In this document: piece by piece, positions 1-9,874 of the stretch
How positions within the stretch are numbered: the first letter of the stretch is position 1
Layout: every line of letters begins with the position of its first letter
Assembly: GCF_014201805.1 (NCBI RefSeq)
Contig: NZ_JACHFK010000016.1
Span: 1 to 64,000, forward strand
Origin: Deinococcus metalli
Lineage (GTDB): Bacteria > Deinococcota > Deinococci > Deinococcales > Deinococcaceae
Length of the DNA: 64,000 nt
Direction of reading: 5' to 3'
Translations under genes and position numbers: made by a program
The notes under the pieces: generated by a model
Database searches by the model: none
What the model was told of the DNA's origin: nothing
Seen by the model: the letters and a program-made list of their open reading frames with translations, nothing else

Positions 1-929
<929 letters not shown>

Positions 930-948
930 CCTCCAGCCGCACACGAAC

Positions 949-995
949 AGCCGGGCCGGACGACCCAGGAATCCCCTGAAGTGTCCGGCCCGGCT
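949..995. terminator. Bidirectional hairpin between ftsH and frnE
   Basis: Perfect 13-bp inverted repeat (949-961 with 983-995, core GCCGGGCCGGAC) around a 21-base loop, placed between two converging genes. There is no clear T-run on either side, so termination is inferred from position and stem strength. Confidence 0.6.
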
Positions 996-1005
996 CTGCT
1001 GCGTA

Positions 1006-1761
<756 letters not shown>

Positions 1762-1832
1762 GCCCCCATTCTGCCCTGCTTTAAAAAACGAAGTGAGGAG
1801 TGGCCCACCATCCCGCGGCGTGGGCGCACTGT

Positions 1833-2222
1833 CTAGCGGTCGCCCTCATCGCAGGCGACGGCGTTGCGGTTCGAGTCCAGCCCCGACCGGAAGCCGGGCT
1901 GGCCGAGCTTGATCGGCGCCTTGCCCTGGGCACGCATGGCCGCGCAGCTCGCGTAAAACACGCCGGAGACCGGCGCGCTGCGCGTGAAGGACCGCAGCAC
2001 CGAGCGCGACACGTAGCCGCCGCGCCCCTGGTACGACGTCCGGCACCACTGGCCCACGCATGCCACCGTCAGCAGCGTGCCCCCGGGCACGACCCGCAGG
2101 ACGGACGCGGCGGTGCTGGGGCCACGGCGCAGGTTGACCGCCGTGGTCGTGTACGCGGTCGCGGCGTCGGCCACGCCCAGCCCGAGGCCGAGCAGCGTCA
2201 GGGCCAGGACGCCCTTCCTCAT
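1833..2222 (-). CDS. Secreted SH3b + excalibur domain protein
   Basis: A 129-residue exported protein. The signal peptide (MRKG, then a Leu/Gly-rich core ending in ADA) is followed by a bacterial SH3 domain (NLRRGPSTAASVLRVVPGG, residues about 29-47, with YVSRSVL closing it). At the C terminus is an excalibur-type calcium-binding motif of the form DSNRNAVACDEG. The family is usually extracellular and wall-associated. I chose ATG 2222 because AGAG lies 5 bases upstream and the signal peptide then has a normal basic N terminus; ATG 2234 is the alternative and would add MRVF. The function is unknown beyond probable cell-surface binding. The four cysteines may form disulfides. Confidence 0.82.
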   Translation of the reverse strand: MRKGVLALTLLGLGLGVADAATAYTTTAVNLRRGPSTAASVLRVVPGGTLLTVACVGQWCRTSYQGRGGYVSRSVLRSFTRSAPVSGVFYASCAAMRAQGKAPIKLGQPGFRSGLDSNRNAVACDEGDR

Positions 2223-2349
2223 GAAGACTCTCATGGGGTCAGGGTGACACGGCCACCCTCGCAGGCCATGAGCCGCGCCTGAGAACATCATGTCCTGCCG
2301 GTTGCGTGTGTGCGTGTCGTCCGTCCCGGTCTGCTCGCGCCAGCACGGC

Positions 2350-2376
2350 GGCGGCCGCCCGGGAAGGGCGGCCGCC
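2350..2376. terminator. Strong GC hairpin downstream of the subtilase gene
   Basis: Perfect 11-bp inverted repeat (2350-2360 and 2366-2376, GGCGGCCGCCC) with a 5-base loop, 22 bases past the stop of the minus-strand protease. No T-run follows on the minus strand, so this may be a factor-dependent or mRNA-stabilising hairpin. Confidence 0.5.
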
Positions 2377-2397
2377 GGATTAATTAAGGTGCACGCT

Positions 2398-5004
2398 TTA
2401 CTTGCTGGCGTTCACCGTGATTACCGGCGAGGTCCAGCGTTCCACGTGGGCGGCGTTGGCCTCATCTCCGAGTGCCTTGAGCGCCGAGATCTTCACGACG
2501 TACTGGCCGTTCGGGACGGGTTTGCGCTTGTCATGCGTGTTGCCGATTCCGTTGAAGCCGCGGCTCCAGCTGACCTGCCCGTCCCACGCGAAGGAGAAGA
2601 AGCCAGTGGGCGTGGAGTTGCGCGGCAGGTACTGGTCGGTGCTGGCGTTGAAGAACTGCGAGTTCACCGGCTGGCCGGTCTTGGCGTCCACCACGTCCAG
2701 CTTGATCCAGCGGGCGAAGTGGTCGAGGTGCAGCAGGAACTGCGGGTAGTCGGTGCCCTGCATGGTGAAGGTCGTGGGCGCGTTGAGCACGTCGTACGCG
2801 GTGCCGGCCGCGTTCAGGCGGGCCATGGTCTTCAGGCCGCTCAGGACCGTCAGGCTCTGGTAGTCGCCCTGGAAGCCCGCGTACGGCACGCGCAGGGTGA
2901 CGCCGCCGTTCCCCGGCGTGAACGTGACATACCCGCCGTACACCGTCTTCGCCGCGCCGGTGGGCGTGATCGTCACGGTGACGCTGGCGCTGCCGCCGGC
3001 GGGCACGGTCACGGTAGGGGCGCCGAAGGTGGCGGTCGCGCCGGGCAGCTGGAAGGCCACTGCGTAGTTCCCGGCAGTGCCCAGCGCGCCCTGGTGGCCC
3101 AGGGTGTACGTGACGGCGCTCTGGCCGCGGTTCGAGATGGTCAGCGTCTGCGTCTTGCCGCCGCTGCCCTCGTTCTCCCCGAGGCTAAGCTTGCTGGGCG
3201 TGACGGTCGCGGTGGTGGTCACGGCGTTCACGACGTTCGCCATGCCGGCCCCCTGACGGTGCACGACGTCCAGGTACCCGGCCGAGGGGTTGCCGCTCCA
3301 CGGTTTGGGCTGCGCGGTGTTCTGCAGCAGGCCGCGCATGTCGCCTGCGGCGATGGGCGTGCCCGCCTCGCGCTTGGCCTGGATGACCAGCGCCGAGATG
3401 CCCGCCACGTGCGGCGAGGCCATCGACGTGCCGCTCAGGATGGCGTAGCCGCTGGGTTCCAGGCTCAGCGGGTACGTGGAGCGGATCAGGCCGCCGGGCG
3501 CGCCGATGTCGGGCTTCAGGCCCAGTTCGGCGTCCAGGCCGTAGGAGCTGGAGGAATCGAGCAGGTTGCCGGTGGGGTTGGCGTAGCTGCCGCTGCTGGC
3601 CGTCCACGTGAGGGTCTCGCCGGCAGCCGCACGGGGCGCGAGGACCGCGCCGAGTTCCTTGCTGACTGTGACCACGGGGATGGTGATCGCTGGTGCCCCG
3701 GCAACGGTGCCGGCAAAGGGCCCGGTCGCGTTGTTGTAGATGATCACGGCCGCCGCCCCGGCGTTCTGGGCGTTCAGGGCCTTGACGTAGAAGGTGCAGG
3801 TGCCACGCGAGATCAGCACGGCCTTGCCGTTCAGGCTGCCGGCGGCCATGGGATCGCAGCCCTGGAGCGTTGGGGCCGGGGCGAGCGGCAGGGTGCCGCT
3901 GGTCGGGGCGGCGGGCGCGGCCGTGGCGTTCTGGTACCCGACCTTCGTGCCGTCCGGCGAGACGGTGAATTCGTTCAGGTACACGTGGGTGTTCATGAAG
4001 TTCGCCACCCCGATGACCTTGTCGCCCACACCGGGCGCGCCGGCCGCCCACACGCCGCCCGTGCCGCTGTTCCCGATGGACGCGGCGACGACCATGCCGG
4101 CGTCCACGAGGTTGCTGGCTGCGACGGCGCTGGGGTACTCGGGCCAGGAGTTGAAGGCCGCGCCGATGCTCATGTTCAGGACGTCCATGCCGTCACTCAG
4201 CGCGCGTTCCATGGCGGCGATCATGACGTCGGTGTCGGTGCTGCCGGCGCAGCCGAACACGCGGTACACGCCCAGCGAGGCGTCGGGCGCCACGCCCTTG
4301 AGGGCGCCGTTCGCGGCGGCGATCCCGGCGACGTGTGTGCCGTGCCCGGCGCAGTCGTCCACGTCGTCCTGACCGGGCACCGGCACGTCATGGCCGGGGG
4401 TGGCGGCGTCGTACGCATCGCCCACGAAGTCGTAGCTGGCGATCACGCGGTTCTGGAAGGCCGGGTGCTGCAGGTCGAGCCCGGTGTCCATGATGGCGAT
4501 CTTCACGCCCTTGCCTGTCAGCCCGAGTTCGTTCTGCGCGACGTCCGCGCCGGTCTGGGCGATCGCGGTGGTCATGTCGGGCGTGTCCGCGCTGCGGGCA
4601 CCGTCGGGCATCGGGACACTCAGCACCGGGTAGATCGCCCGGACGCCGTCCAGGTCGCGGAGTTTCGCGACATCGGCCGGATCGACATGCACCGATATGC
4701 CGTTCCACAGCCGCTCGAACTCTAGGCGGTCTTGCAGCTTGATGCCGAGCGCCCTGGCCTGCGCGCGGAAGGCCTGGCGTTCCTGCGCGATCTGCGCGCG
4801 GTCGCCGCCCTTGCTGGTCGGCTTGCCGCTGAATTCCACGAACCAGTTGCGCGCCGTCTCGTTGTCGGCGGCGCTGGCCGTACCGAGGGCGTTCAGAGTC
4901 GATGGGGCCTGGGCCGTGACGGGCGCGCGCTGCGTTCCGCACGCGGCGAGCGTCAGTGACAGCAGGGCAAGGGCGGAGTGGCGGATCAGTCCGGTCGATT
5001 TCAT
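2398..5004 (-). CDS. Large lipoprotein subtilase (S8, Vpr-like) with PA insert
   Basis: An 868-residue extracytoplasmic serine protease. A lipoprotein signal (TLAACGTQ) is followed by an I9-type inhibitor propeptide (about 50-130) and the S8 catalytic domain: Asp in AIMDTGLD (about 173), His in GHGTHVAG (about 221) and Ser in SGTSMASPHV (about 527). A protease-associated insert with GKAVLISRGTCTF interrupts the catalytic domain between His and Ser, as in Vpr-type subtilases. The last 300 residues form beta-sandwich (fn3-like) modules. ATG 5004 was chosen because AGGAGG lies 6 bases before it and it gives an immediate lipobox; an upstream in-frame ATG at 5100 has neither. A possible -10 (TATCTT, 5104-5109) gives a leader of about 93 nt. 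It probably acts on extracellular protein for nutrition or turnover. Confidence 0.93.
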   Translation of the reverse strand: MKSTGLIRHSALALLSLTLAACGTQRAPVTAQAPSTLNALGTASAADNETARNWFVEFSGKPTSKGGDRAQIAQERQAFRAQARALGIKLQDRLEFERLWNGISVHVDPADVAKLRDLDGVRAIYPVLSVPMPDGARSADTPDMTTAIAQTGADVAQNELGLTGKGVKIAIMDTGLDLQHPAFQNRVIASYDFVGDAYDAATPGHDVPVPGQDDVDDCAGHGTHVAGIAAANGALKGVAPDASLGVYRVFGCAGSTDTDVMIAAMERALSDGMDVLNMSIGAAFNSWPEYPSAVAASNLVDAGMVVAASIGNSGTGGVWAAGAPGVGDKVIGVANFMNTHVYLNEFTVSPDGTKVGYQNATAAPAAPTSGTLPLAPAPTLQGCDPMAAGSLNGKAVLISRGTCTFYVKALNAQNAGAAAVIIYNNATGPFAGTVAGAPAITIPVVTVSKELGAVLAPRAAAGETLTWTASSGSYANPTGNLLDSSSSYGLDAELGLKPDIGAPGGLIRSTYPLSLEPSGYAILSGTSMASPHVAGISALVIQAKREAGTPIAAGDMRGLLQNTAQPKPWSGNPSAGYLDVVHRQGAGMANVVNAVTTTATVTPSKLSLGENEGSGGKTQTLTISNRGQSAVTYTLGHQGALGTAGNYAVAFQLPGATATFGAPTVTVPAGGSASVTVTITPTGAAKTVYGGYVTFTPGNGGVTLRVPYAGFQGDYQSLTVLSGLKTMARLNAAGTAYDVLNAPTTFTMQGTDYPQFLLHLDHFARWIKLDVVDAKTGQPVNSQFFNASTDQYLPRNSTPTGFFSFAWDGQVSWSRGFNGIGNTHDKRKPVPNGQYVVKISALKALGDEANAAHVERWTSPVITVNASK

Positions 5005-5350
5005 GAAGGCCTCCTGCGACGGCACAACGGCTGACGACCGCCCGGGTGCGGCGTCATCATCCCCTGGGAAAAAGGTCTGAGATGTCGGGGTGTTGTTCAC
5101 AGGAAGATAAGGATCGCGTGAAATGTGAAGTGTGATCCAGTCTTGAATTGGCTTTCAACGCGGGACGTCCGCCACGACCCTGCCCCTCCACGGTGTGTTC
5201 ACGTGTCGCATGCCGAACTCGCTGTCAGAACAGCGGGATCGCTTCCAGCAGGGAGCGTTTCCACCGCTGGAGGTTGCTACGTCCGGACGGGACGTCCTGA
5301 AAATCAGGACGTGGGCCTGCTGGATTCGCCCTACCGGGTCCGGCCCGCGC
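5005..5350. other. Gene-free stretch between the subtilase and corA, with a perfect inverted repeat
   Basis: 346 bases with no convincing coding sequence. The subtilase promoter probably lies in the left half (TATCTT on the minus strand at 5104-5109, with no good -35). At 5292-5312 there is a perfect inverted repeat, ACGTCCTGA-AAA-TCAGGACGT. It lies about 40 bases downstream of the corA stop and could end that transcript, although no T-run follows. Confidence 0.6.
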
Positions 5351-6268
5351 CTACCACCAGCCGCGGCGCTTGAAGTACAGCGCGAGCAGCCCACCGATCA
5401 GCAGGAAACTCGCCCACGCCAGGGCATATCCGTACGGCCACGCCAGCTCCGGCATGTGCTGGAAGTTCATGCCCCACACTCCAGCCAGGAAGGTCAGTGG
5501 CAGGAACACCACGCTCACGGCCGTCAGGGTGCGCATCACCTCATTCATGCGCTGGCTCTGCAGGTTCAGGTGGAGGTCGAGCAGGCTGGTCAGGAAATCC
5601 CGCAGGCCGTCCAGCCGCCCCGCCGCGCGCGTGAACGAGTCCTGGGCGTCACGGTAGCGCACCAGATCCTGCGGCGTGCACTCGGCGTGCCGGGCGAGCA
5701 GCGCCGTCGCCTCGCGCGCGTCGGATGCCAGACGCCGGGCATGCGCGAGCAGGTGCTTGAGCGTGAACACCGCGGCCACCGGGTTTTCGCGGGCATTCAG
5801 GAACACGCGCTCCTCCAGTGCGTCCAGTCGGCTCTCCAGGCCGTCGGCGAGCGCGAAGAAGGTATCCGCCGTGTGGTCGAGCAGCTCGTACGTGACCTCG
5901 TGCGGCGTGTTCACCGCCTCGCGCCCGGCCAGCGTCCACACGGCGTCCAGCGCGCGGGTGCCGGCGCTGCTGATGGTCAGCACCGCGTCCCGGAACACGA
6001 AGACGCTGACCCGTTCCGTGAAGTCGTCCGGCGCGTCCGGGTGCACGAACGACCGCAGCGTGACGAACTCGTGTTCCGGGTACTGCTCCGCGCGGCTCCA
6101 GTGCCCGCGTTCCAGGGCGTCTTCCAGCGCCAGGCGGTTGAGGGGAAACGCGGCGCGCAGGGCCGCGAGGTCATCCGCACTGGGATCGTGCGCGTCCACC
6201 CACACGCCGTGGGTCTCGCCGGCCCACTCCACGGCCCGGCCGGTGTCGAGTCGTTTGGCGCGGATCAT
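5351..6268 (-). CDS. corA: CorA-family magnesium/divalent cation channel
   Basis: A 305-residue inner-membrane metal transporter. The long cytoplasmic alpha/beta and coiled-coil N-terminal part is followed by two C-terminal transmembrane helices. The signature GMN sits at the end of the first helix ([13 protein letters not shown]), and the protein ends in the usual short basic tail (FKRRGWW). The start is placed at ATG 6268, because a TACGAT -10 box lies exactly 6 bases upstream, the leaderless arrangement seen in many genes here; GTG 6295 would add nine residues. The gene is divergent from crcB. It probably imports Mg2+, but Co2+, Ni2+ or Zn2+ transport cannot be excluded from sequence. Confidence 0.93.
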   Translation of the reverse strand: MIRAKRLDTGRAVEWAGETHGVWVDAHDPSADDLAALRAAFPLNRLALEDALERGHWSRAEQYPEHEFVTLRSFVHPDAPDDFTERVSVFVFRDAVLTISSAGTRALDAVWTLAGREAVNTPHEVTYELLDHTADTFFALADGLESRLDALEERVFLNARENPVAAVFTLKHLLAHARRLASDAREATALLARHAECTPQDLVRYRDAQDSFTRAAGRLDGLRDFLTSLLDLHLNLQSQRMNEVMRTLTAVSVVFLPLTFLAGVWGMNFQHMPELAWPYGYALAWASFLLIGGLLALYFKRRGWW

Positions 6269-6274
6269 GCGCGC

Positions 6275-6280
6275 ATCGTA
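6275..6280 (-). promoter_or_regulatory. Leaderless -10 box of corA
   Basis: TACGAT on the minus strand, 6 bases before ATG 6268; transcription would begin at or next to the start codon. No recognisable -35. Confidence 0.5.
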
Positions 6281-6314
6281 GGGCGCGCCGGTCACGGCCG
6301 GATGGGACGTGACC

Positions 6315-6320
6315 TATCCT
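6315..6320 (+). promoter_or_regulatory. Leaderless -10 box of crcB
   Basis: TATCCT, 7 bases before ATG 6328. No Shine-Dalgarno sequence precedes the start, which supports a leaderless mRNA. Confidence 0.5.
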
Positions 6321-6327
6321 GAACGCC

Positions 6328-6702
6328 ATGAACGCGTGGGCGTGGGTGATGCTGGGCGGCGCGGTGGGCGCGGCGGCGCGCTACGGCACCCAGCTGGCCC
6401 TGGCCCCGCTGGTGCTGCGCGCGGGTGTTCCGGTGGCGGTGCTGCTGATCAACGTCGTGGGCTCGTTCCTACTGGGCCTGACCGTCGCGCTGGTCGGGCG
6501 CGGCGCGTGGCCCGAAACGGCCCGGCTGGCCTTCGGCACCGGCGTGCTGGGGGCCTTCACGACCTTCTCGACCTTCAGCGTGGACCTGGCCGACCTGCTC
6601 GGCGCCGGGCGCAGCGGCGCGGCCACGCTGTACGCGCTGCTGAGCGTGCTGCTGGGCGTCCTGGCCGCGGTCCTGGGCCGCACGCTGGGAGCGCGCGTGT
6701 GA
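6328..6702 (+). CDS. crcB: CrcB/Fluc fluoride channel
   Basis: A 124-residue, four-helix membrane protein of the Fluc family, which forms dual-topology dimers that export fluoride. The [13 protein letters not shown] start, the [11 protein letters not shown] segment in helix 2 and the [15 protein letters not shown] stretch in helix 3 (the phenylalanine and threonine track of the pore) are all visible. The length is normal. No fluoride riboswitch is possible upstream, because the start is only 7 bases from the -10 box. The stop overlaps the GTG start of xseA by four bases, so the two genes are translationally coupled although functionally unrelated. Confidence 0.94.
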   Translation: MNAWAWVMLGGAVGAAARYGTQLALAPLVLRAGVPVAVLLINVVGSFLLGLTVALVGRGAWPETARLAFGTGVLGAFTTFSTFSVDLADLLGAGRSGAATLYALLSVLLGVLAAVLGRTLGARV

Positions 6703-7904
6703 CCCGGCGCCGCCGCAAGGCCGAGACCACGCGCCCCCCCGAGCATTTCCTGGAACTCGCGGAGGTGCTCGACTACGTCGCGGCCGTGATCGCGCGCGGG
6801 GTACCGGGCGCGGTGTGGGTGCGTGCCGAGATCGCCTCGCTGACGGACCGCCGGCACCTGTACCTGGACCTCGTACAGCTGGGCGACGACGGCGAGGTCG
6901 CCCGCTGCCGCGCGACCGTGTGGGCGCGGGAACGCTTCGAGCTGGAGGGCAAGTTCCGCCGCGCCACCGGCGGCGCGCTGGAGGCCGGTCTGAAGGTGCT
7001 GCTGTTCTGCACGCCGGAATTCCACGCCCAGTACGGCTTCTCGCTGCACATCCTGGACATCGCGCCGGAGTTCACGCTGGGCGACGTCGCCGCCCGCTTA
7101 AGCGCCCTGCGCGACACGCTGGTGCAGGAGGGCGTGTACGGCCTGAACCGCTCGCTGCCCGCCCCCGCCGACTACGCCCGCGTGGCCGTGATCTCGCCGC
7201 AGGAGGCCGCCGGCCTGGGCGACTTTCGCCGCGAGACGGACGCGCTGGAGGCGGCTGGAGTCATTCAGTTCACGTACCTGGAAGCGACCTTCCAGGGCCG
7301 GGCGGCGTCGGCCAGCGTGACGCAGGCGGTCGCGCTGGCCCGTGGGCTGCACGCCGAGGCGCCGCTGGACGCGCTGGTCGTGATCCGCGGGGGCGGCGCC
7401 GTGACGGACCTCGCGTGGCTGAACGACCTGGACATCGCCCGCGCCCTGGCGACCTTCCCGGCTCCGGTCATCACCGGCCTGGGCCACGCGCGGGACGACA
7501 CCCTGCCGGACGAGGTCGCGTTCGCGCGCACCGACACGCCCAGCAAGGCCGCCGCGCTGATCGTGCGGACCGTGGCCGCCGCCGCCGCGCAGGCCAGCGC
7601 TGACGCCCGCACCATCCGCGCGGTCGGCGCGCAGACGTACGTGGACGCGCAGGCCCGCGCCGAGTGGGCCAGGGAGCGAGCGCGGAACGGCGCCGCCCGG
7701 CTGGTGGAGCGTCAGCGCGCCGACGTGGACGCCCTGATGCGGCAGGCGCTGGGCCTGACGCCCGAACGCACCCTGGCCCGCGGCTACGCCCTGGTGCGCG
7801 ACCACGCCGGGCACCCGATCACACGCGCTGCGCAGGTCGGGCCGGGCCAGACCCTGACACTGGCCTTCGGGGACGGCGTGGTGAGCGTCCGCGAGGACAG
7901 CTGA
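6699..7904 (+). CDS. xseA: Exodeoxyribonuclease VII large subunit
   Basis: The catalytic subunit of exonuclease VII, which degrades single-stranded DNA from both ends. It is 401 residues, somewhat short for the family. It has an N-terminal OB-fold ([20 protein letters not shown]) and the central catalytic domain with [16 protein letters not shown] and [18 protein letters not shown], ending in [16 protein letters not shown] long helical region and a short C-terminal beta cap (RGYALVRD) follow. The GTG start at 6699 lies inside the crcB stop (GTGA). No small subunit gene (xseB) is adjacent. The helical stalk that binds XseB is shortened relative to E. coli, which may explain the reduced length. 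Confidence 0.93.
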   Translation: MTRRRRKAETTRPPEHFLELAEVLDYVAAVIARGVPGAVWVRAEIASLTDRRHLYLDLVQLGDDGEVARCRATVWARERFELEGKFRRATGGALEAGLKVLLFCTPEFHAQYGFSLHILDIAPEFTLGDVAARLSALRDTLVQEGVYGLNRSLPAPADYARVAVISPQEAAGLGDFRRETDALEAAGVIQFTYLEATFQGRAASASVTQAVALARGLHAEAPLDALVVIRGGGAVTDLAWLNDLDIARALATFPAPVITGLGHARDDTLPDEVAFARTDTPSKAAALIVRTVAAAAAQASADARTIRAVGAQTYVDAQARAEWARERARNGAARLVERQRADVDALMRQALGLTPERTLARGYALVRDHAGHPITRAAQVGPGQTLTLAFGDGVVSVREDS

Positions 7905-7910
7905 CCAGCG

Positions 7911-8387
7911 TCACGACCGCGTGAGCGTGCACGTCCCGGTGTCGCCCAGCACGCCGCGCAGCGTGTCCAGCCGCGCCGACCACTTCAGGCCCTGCGCCAG
8001 CGTCATGAGGGCGGCCGGCGGCCCCTGCGCGAGCAGGCCCTCGGCGCTGCGCCAGCCCGGCCCGGCCGGCGCGACCACGCACGCGGTGACGGTCGCGTCT
8101 GGCCGGGTGCCCAGCGCCTCGGAACCGTCCACCAGCGCCACCAGCGTCTCACCGGGGCCGGCGAGCACGCCCGAGACGCCGCTCACGCGGCCGTCGGCCA
8201 CGTACTCCCAGTGTCCGTCGGCGGCCAGGCGCCCGCTGCCCGCCAGCCGGTACGTCCGCTCCAGCGCCACGCCGCCGCGGGTCGTGCCGGTCAGCGTGAA
8301 GGCCTCGCCGGCCCGGAAGGGCTCGCGGGGCGGCGTGTACGCGCACGCGCACAGCAGCGCCGCAAGCAGCAGCGGGCGGCCCCTCAC
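7911..8387 (-). CDS. Small predicted lipoprotein coupled to sseA
   Basis: A 158-residue protein with a short hydrophobic N terminus ending in a lipobox-like LCAC (residues about 14-17), so probably an envelope lipoprotein. The mature part is predicted to be all beta: residues 25-90 contain [17 protein letters not shown] and a later [13 protein letters not shown], followed by a Cys-containing segment (TVTACVVAP) and a final GTCTLTRS. I do not recognise a family. The GTG start overlaps the TGA stop of sseA (GTGA), so it is translated after the sulfurtransferase. The final cysteine may pair with the one in TVTACVV. It also converges on xseA, with only 6 bases between the stops. Confidence 0.75.
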   Translation of the reverse strand: MRGRPLLLAALLCACAYTPPREPFRAGEAFTLTGTTRGGVALERTYRLAGSGRLAADGHWEYVADGRVSGVSGVLAGPGETLVALVDGSEALGTRPDATVTACVVAPAGPGWRSAEGLLAQGPPAALMTLAQGLKWSARLDTLRGVLGDTGTCTLTRS

Positions 8388-9244
8388 TCCTCGCCGGTCG
8401 CCACGGGACGGGCCTCGTCGCTGATCCAGTCGCTCCACGAGCCGGCGTACAGCCGGTTGTCCGGTCCCAGCGGCACGCCCGCGAGTTCCCGCGCGAGCAG
8501 ATTCGGCGTGGCGCTCACTCCGCTGCCGCAGTACGTGACGGTCGGGGCGCTTCCGGCGTCCAGGCGCGCGGCCTGTGCGTCCGCCCCGCGCCAGCGGCCG
8601 TGCTCGTCCAGCGCGCCGCCCCACTCGCGGTTCACGGCGCCCGGAATGTGCCCGGCCTTCGCGTCGATGGGTTCGACCTCGCCCCGGTAGCGGTTCCCGG
8701 CGCGCGAGTCGATCAGCAGCGTGCCCTGTGACCGCGCCTGCACATCGGCGGCGGTGGCGACCATCCCGGACTGCACGTCCGGCGTGAAGGTCGTCGGGGT
8801 GGGGGCCGGCTCGTCCGTGCTGAGCGCGCCGCCCGCCGCCGTCCACGCGGGCCAGCCGCCGTCCAGCACGCTGACCTGCGCGTGCCCCAGCCAGCGCAGC
8901 AGCCACCATGCCCGCGCCGCATAGAAGCCCTGCCCGGTGCTGGGATCGTCGTAGCACACGACCACGCTGTCGTTGCCGATGCCCACGCTGCCCAGCCACT
9001 CTGCCAGCGTCGCCGGATCGGGCAGGGGGTGGCGCCCGCCCGCGCCGCCCTCCTGCAACGGGCCGCTCAGATCCGTCTCCAGGTCGGCGTACACCGCGCC
9101 GGGAATGTGGCCGCTCAGGTACGCGATGCGCCCGACCAGCGGATCGGACAGCGCGTAGCGGCAGTCCAGCACCCGCACATTCGCATCGTTCACGTGGTCG
9201 CGCAGCCACTCGGCGGAGGTGAGGGGAGAAGAGGGCGTCGTCAT
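8384..9244 (-). CDS. sseA: Tandem-rhodanese sulfurtransferase
   Basis: A 286-residue thiosulfate/3-mercaptopyruvate sulfurtransferase with two rhodanese domains. The first is inactive ([17 protein letters not shown], no catalytic Cys). The second has [13 protein letters not shown] and the active-site loop YCGSGVSA with the catalytic cysteine. The CGSGV loop is typical of thiosulfate-type enzymes, whereas mercaptopyruvate enzymes usually carry CG[ST]GVT. The start ATG 9244 lies 7 bases from a TAGCCT box and has no Shine-Dalgarno sequence. Upstream on the same strand are two promoter-terminator repeats (9294-9527) that could send read-through transcription into this gene. The next gene overlaps its stop. 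Confidence 0.9.
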   Translation of the reverse strand: MTTPSSPLTSAEWLRDHVNDANVRVLDCRYALSDPLVGRIAYLSGHIPGAVYADLETDLSGPLQEGGAGGRHPLPDPATLAEWLGSVGIGNDSVVVCYDDPSTGQGFYAARAWWLLRWLGHAQVSVLDGGWPAWTAAGGALSTDEPAPTPTTFTPDVQSGMVATAADVQARSQGTLLIDSRAGNRYRGEVEPIDAKAGHIPGAVNREWGGALDEHGRWRGADAQAARLDAGSAPTVTYCGSGVSATPNLLARELAGVPLGPDNRLYAGSWSDWISDEARPVATGEE

Positions 9245-9251
9245 GACCGGC

Positions 9252-9257
9252 AGGCTA
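9252..9257 (-). promoter_or_regulatory. Leaderless -10 box of sseA
   Basis: TAGCCT on the minus strand, 7 bases before ATG 9244; it lies downstream of terminator copy A. Confidence 0.5.
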
Positions 9258-9293
9258 CACCCGGCGCGCAGGACAGGGGCATGGAGACCAAAA

Positions 9294-9357
9294 CGAAAAA
9301 CCCGCCCTTCGCGGACGGTGATGGGAAGAGAATAGCGTGGTATGCAGGATCTGTCAA
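9294..9357 (-). repeat. Promoter-terminator repeat, copy A
   Basis: Minus-strand promoter TTGACA (9352-9357), 17-bp spacer, TATTCT (9329-9334). About 11 bases after the -10 comes a terminator: stem CCGTCC/GGGCGG (9302-9318, one G-T pair), loop GCGAA, then GTTTTTCGTTTT. The predicted RNA is only about 28 nt. The spacer word GCATACC is shared with copy B. Confidence 0.7.
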
Positions 9358-9465
9358 CTTGATCCAGAACGTCCGGAAAACGCCGTCTGGGACGGAGCGG
9401 AGGAAAGCGCAGGTGGCGGAGTGATGCATGGCCGCAGGGAGGGCGCACGCCCGGAACACGGCAAT

Positions 9466-9527
9466 AAAAAAGCCGCCTCGTTTGGCGGTGTTGAATTCAA
9501 GATAGCGCGGTATGCAGCCCCCGTCAA
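9466..9527 (-). repeat. Promoter-terminator repeat, copy B
   Basis: Minus-strand promoter TTGACG (9522-9527), 17-bp spacer, TATCTT (9499-9504). It is followed by a terminator: stem ACCGCC/GGCGG(C) around 9472-9489, loop AAACGA, then TTTTTTATT. The predicted RNA is about 27 nt. Upstream flanks of A and B also match (CTGGAT just before the -35), so the whole unit is duplicated. Confidence 0.7.
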
Positions 9528-9748
9528 CTCCATCCATGTCATCCAGAAAGGCGTGGTCTGGACGATGGAAACGTCTGCCCGGCGGAACGTCTGCTGCATA
9601 CCTGGACGCCGAGTGTGCCGCGCGCCGCCACGACCACGTCCCGATCCTGTAGAATCGTCTGTCTATGCCTGCGACCTCAGCGTGAGGGCAGGTTTCGGCG
9701 GTTCCCCCTGACGCCGGGGTGAGCCGACACCGCAAGGAGCGTCCCTAT

Positions 9749-9874
9749 ATGCACCCGGACTCCAGTCTTCCGGCCCACATGGCCTGGGTGTGCCTCCAGA
9801 CTTCCGTCCGGGCGCACTATCTCCGACTCGCTCCGCTCGCTGCCCTGGCGGGCGTGGAGGATTTTCATGCATAA
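9749..9874 (+). CDS. Possible 41-residue leader ORF overlapping der
   Basis: ATG 9749 follows AAGGAG with 9-base spacing, one of the best ribosome binding sites in this region. The frame runs 41 codons (MHPDSSLPAHMAW at the start) and ends in TAA at 9872-9874, inside the der gene, overlapping its first codons by 8 bases. The peptide matches no family I know and may be a regulatory leader rather than a functional protein. It lies behind a hairpin-rich stretch. der also has its own GGAGG (9856-9860), so the overlap could couple or tune der translation. Coding status is uncertain. Confidence 0.4.
   Translation: MHPDSSLPAHMAWVCLQTSVRAHYLRLAPLAALAGVEDFHA

Larger units (their letters stand above)
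9245..9748. other. Gene-free stretch with two promoter-terminator repeats
   Basis: About 500 bases without a credible gene. The minus strand carries two diverged copies (9294-9380 and 9466-9560) of a unit made of a strong sigma70-type promoter followed at once by an intrinsic terminator, both pointing at sseA. The plus strand carries a possible -10 (TAGAAT, 9650-9655) and a stable nested hairpin at about 9692-9724 (CCCC/GGGG inside CGGC/GCCG) in the der leader. Confidence 0.7.

Noticed and set aside
1860..1895. tRNA-like T-arm word GGTTCGAGTCC on the plus strand
   Set aside because: It is the reverse complement of the excalibur motif codons of the SH3 protein, and no acceptor, D or anticodon stem can be formed around it.
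2290..4725. 811-codon plus-strand frame opposite the large subtilase
   Set aside because: Antisense shadow with low-complexity His/Gly/Arg composition and no ribosome binding site.
9241..9735. Minus-strand 164-codon frame across the promoter-terminator repeats
   Set aside because: It spans two terminators and two promoters, has no ribosome binding site and no protein-like composition.
9650..9866. Possible known riboswitch or 4.5S RNA in the der leader
   Set aside because: The hairpins match no core motif I know (SRP GGAA/GNAR tetraloop, TPP, cobalamin, glycine, c-di-GMP, SAM); kept only as a structured leader.
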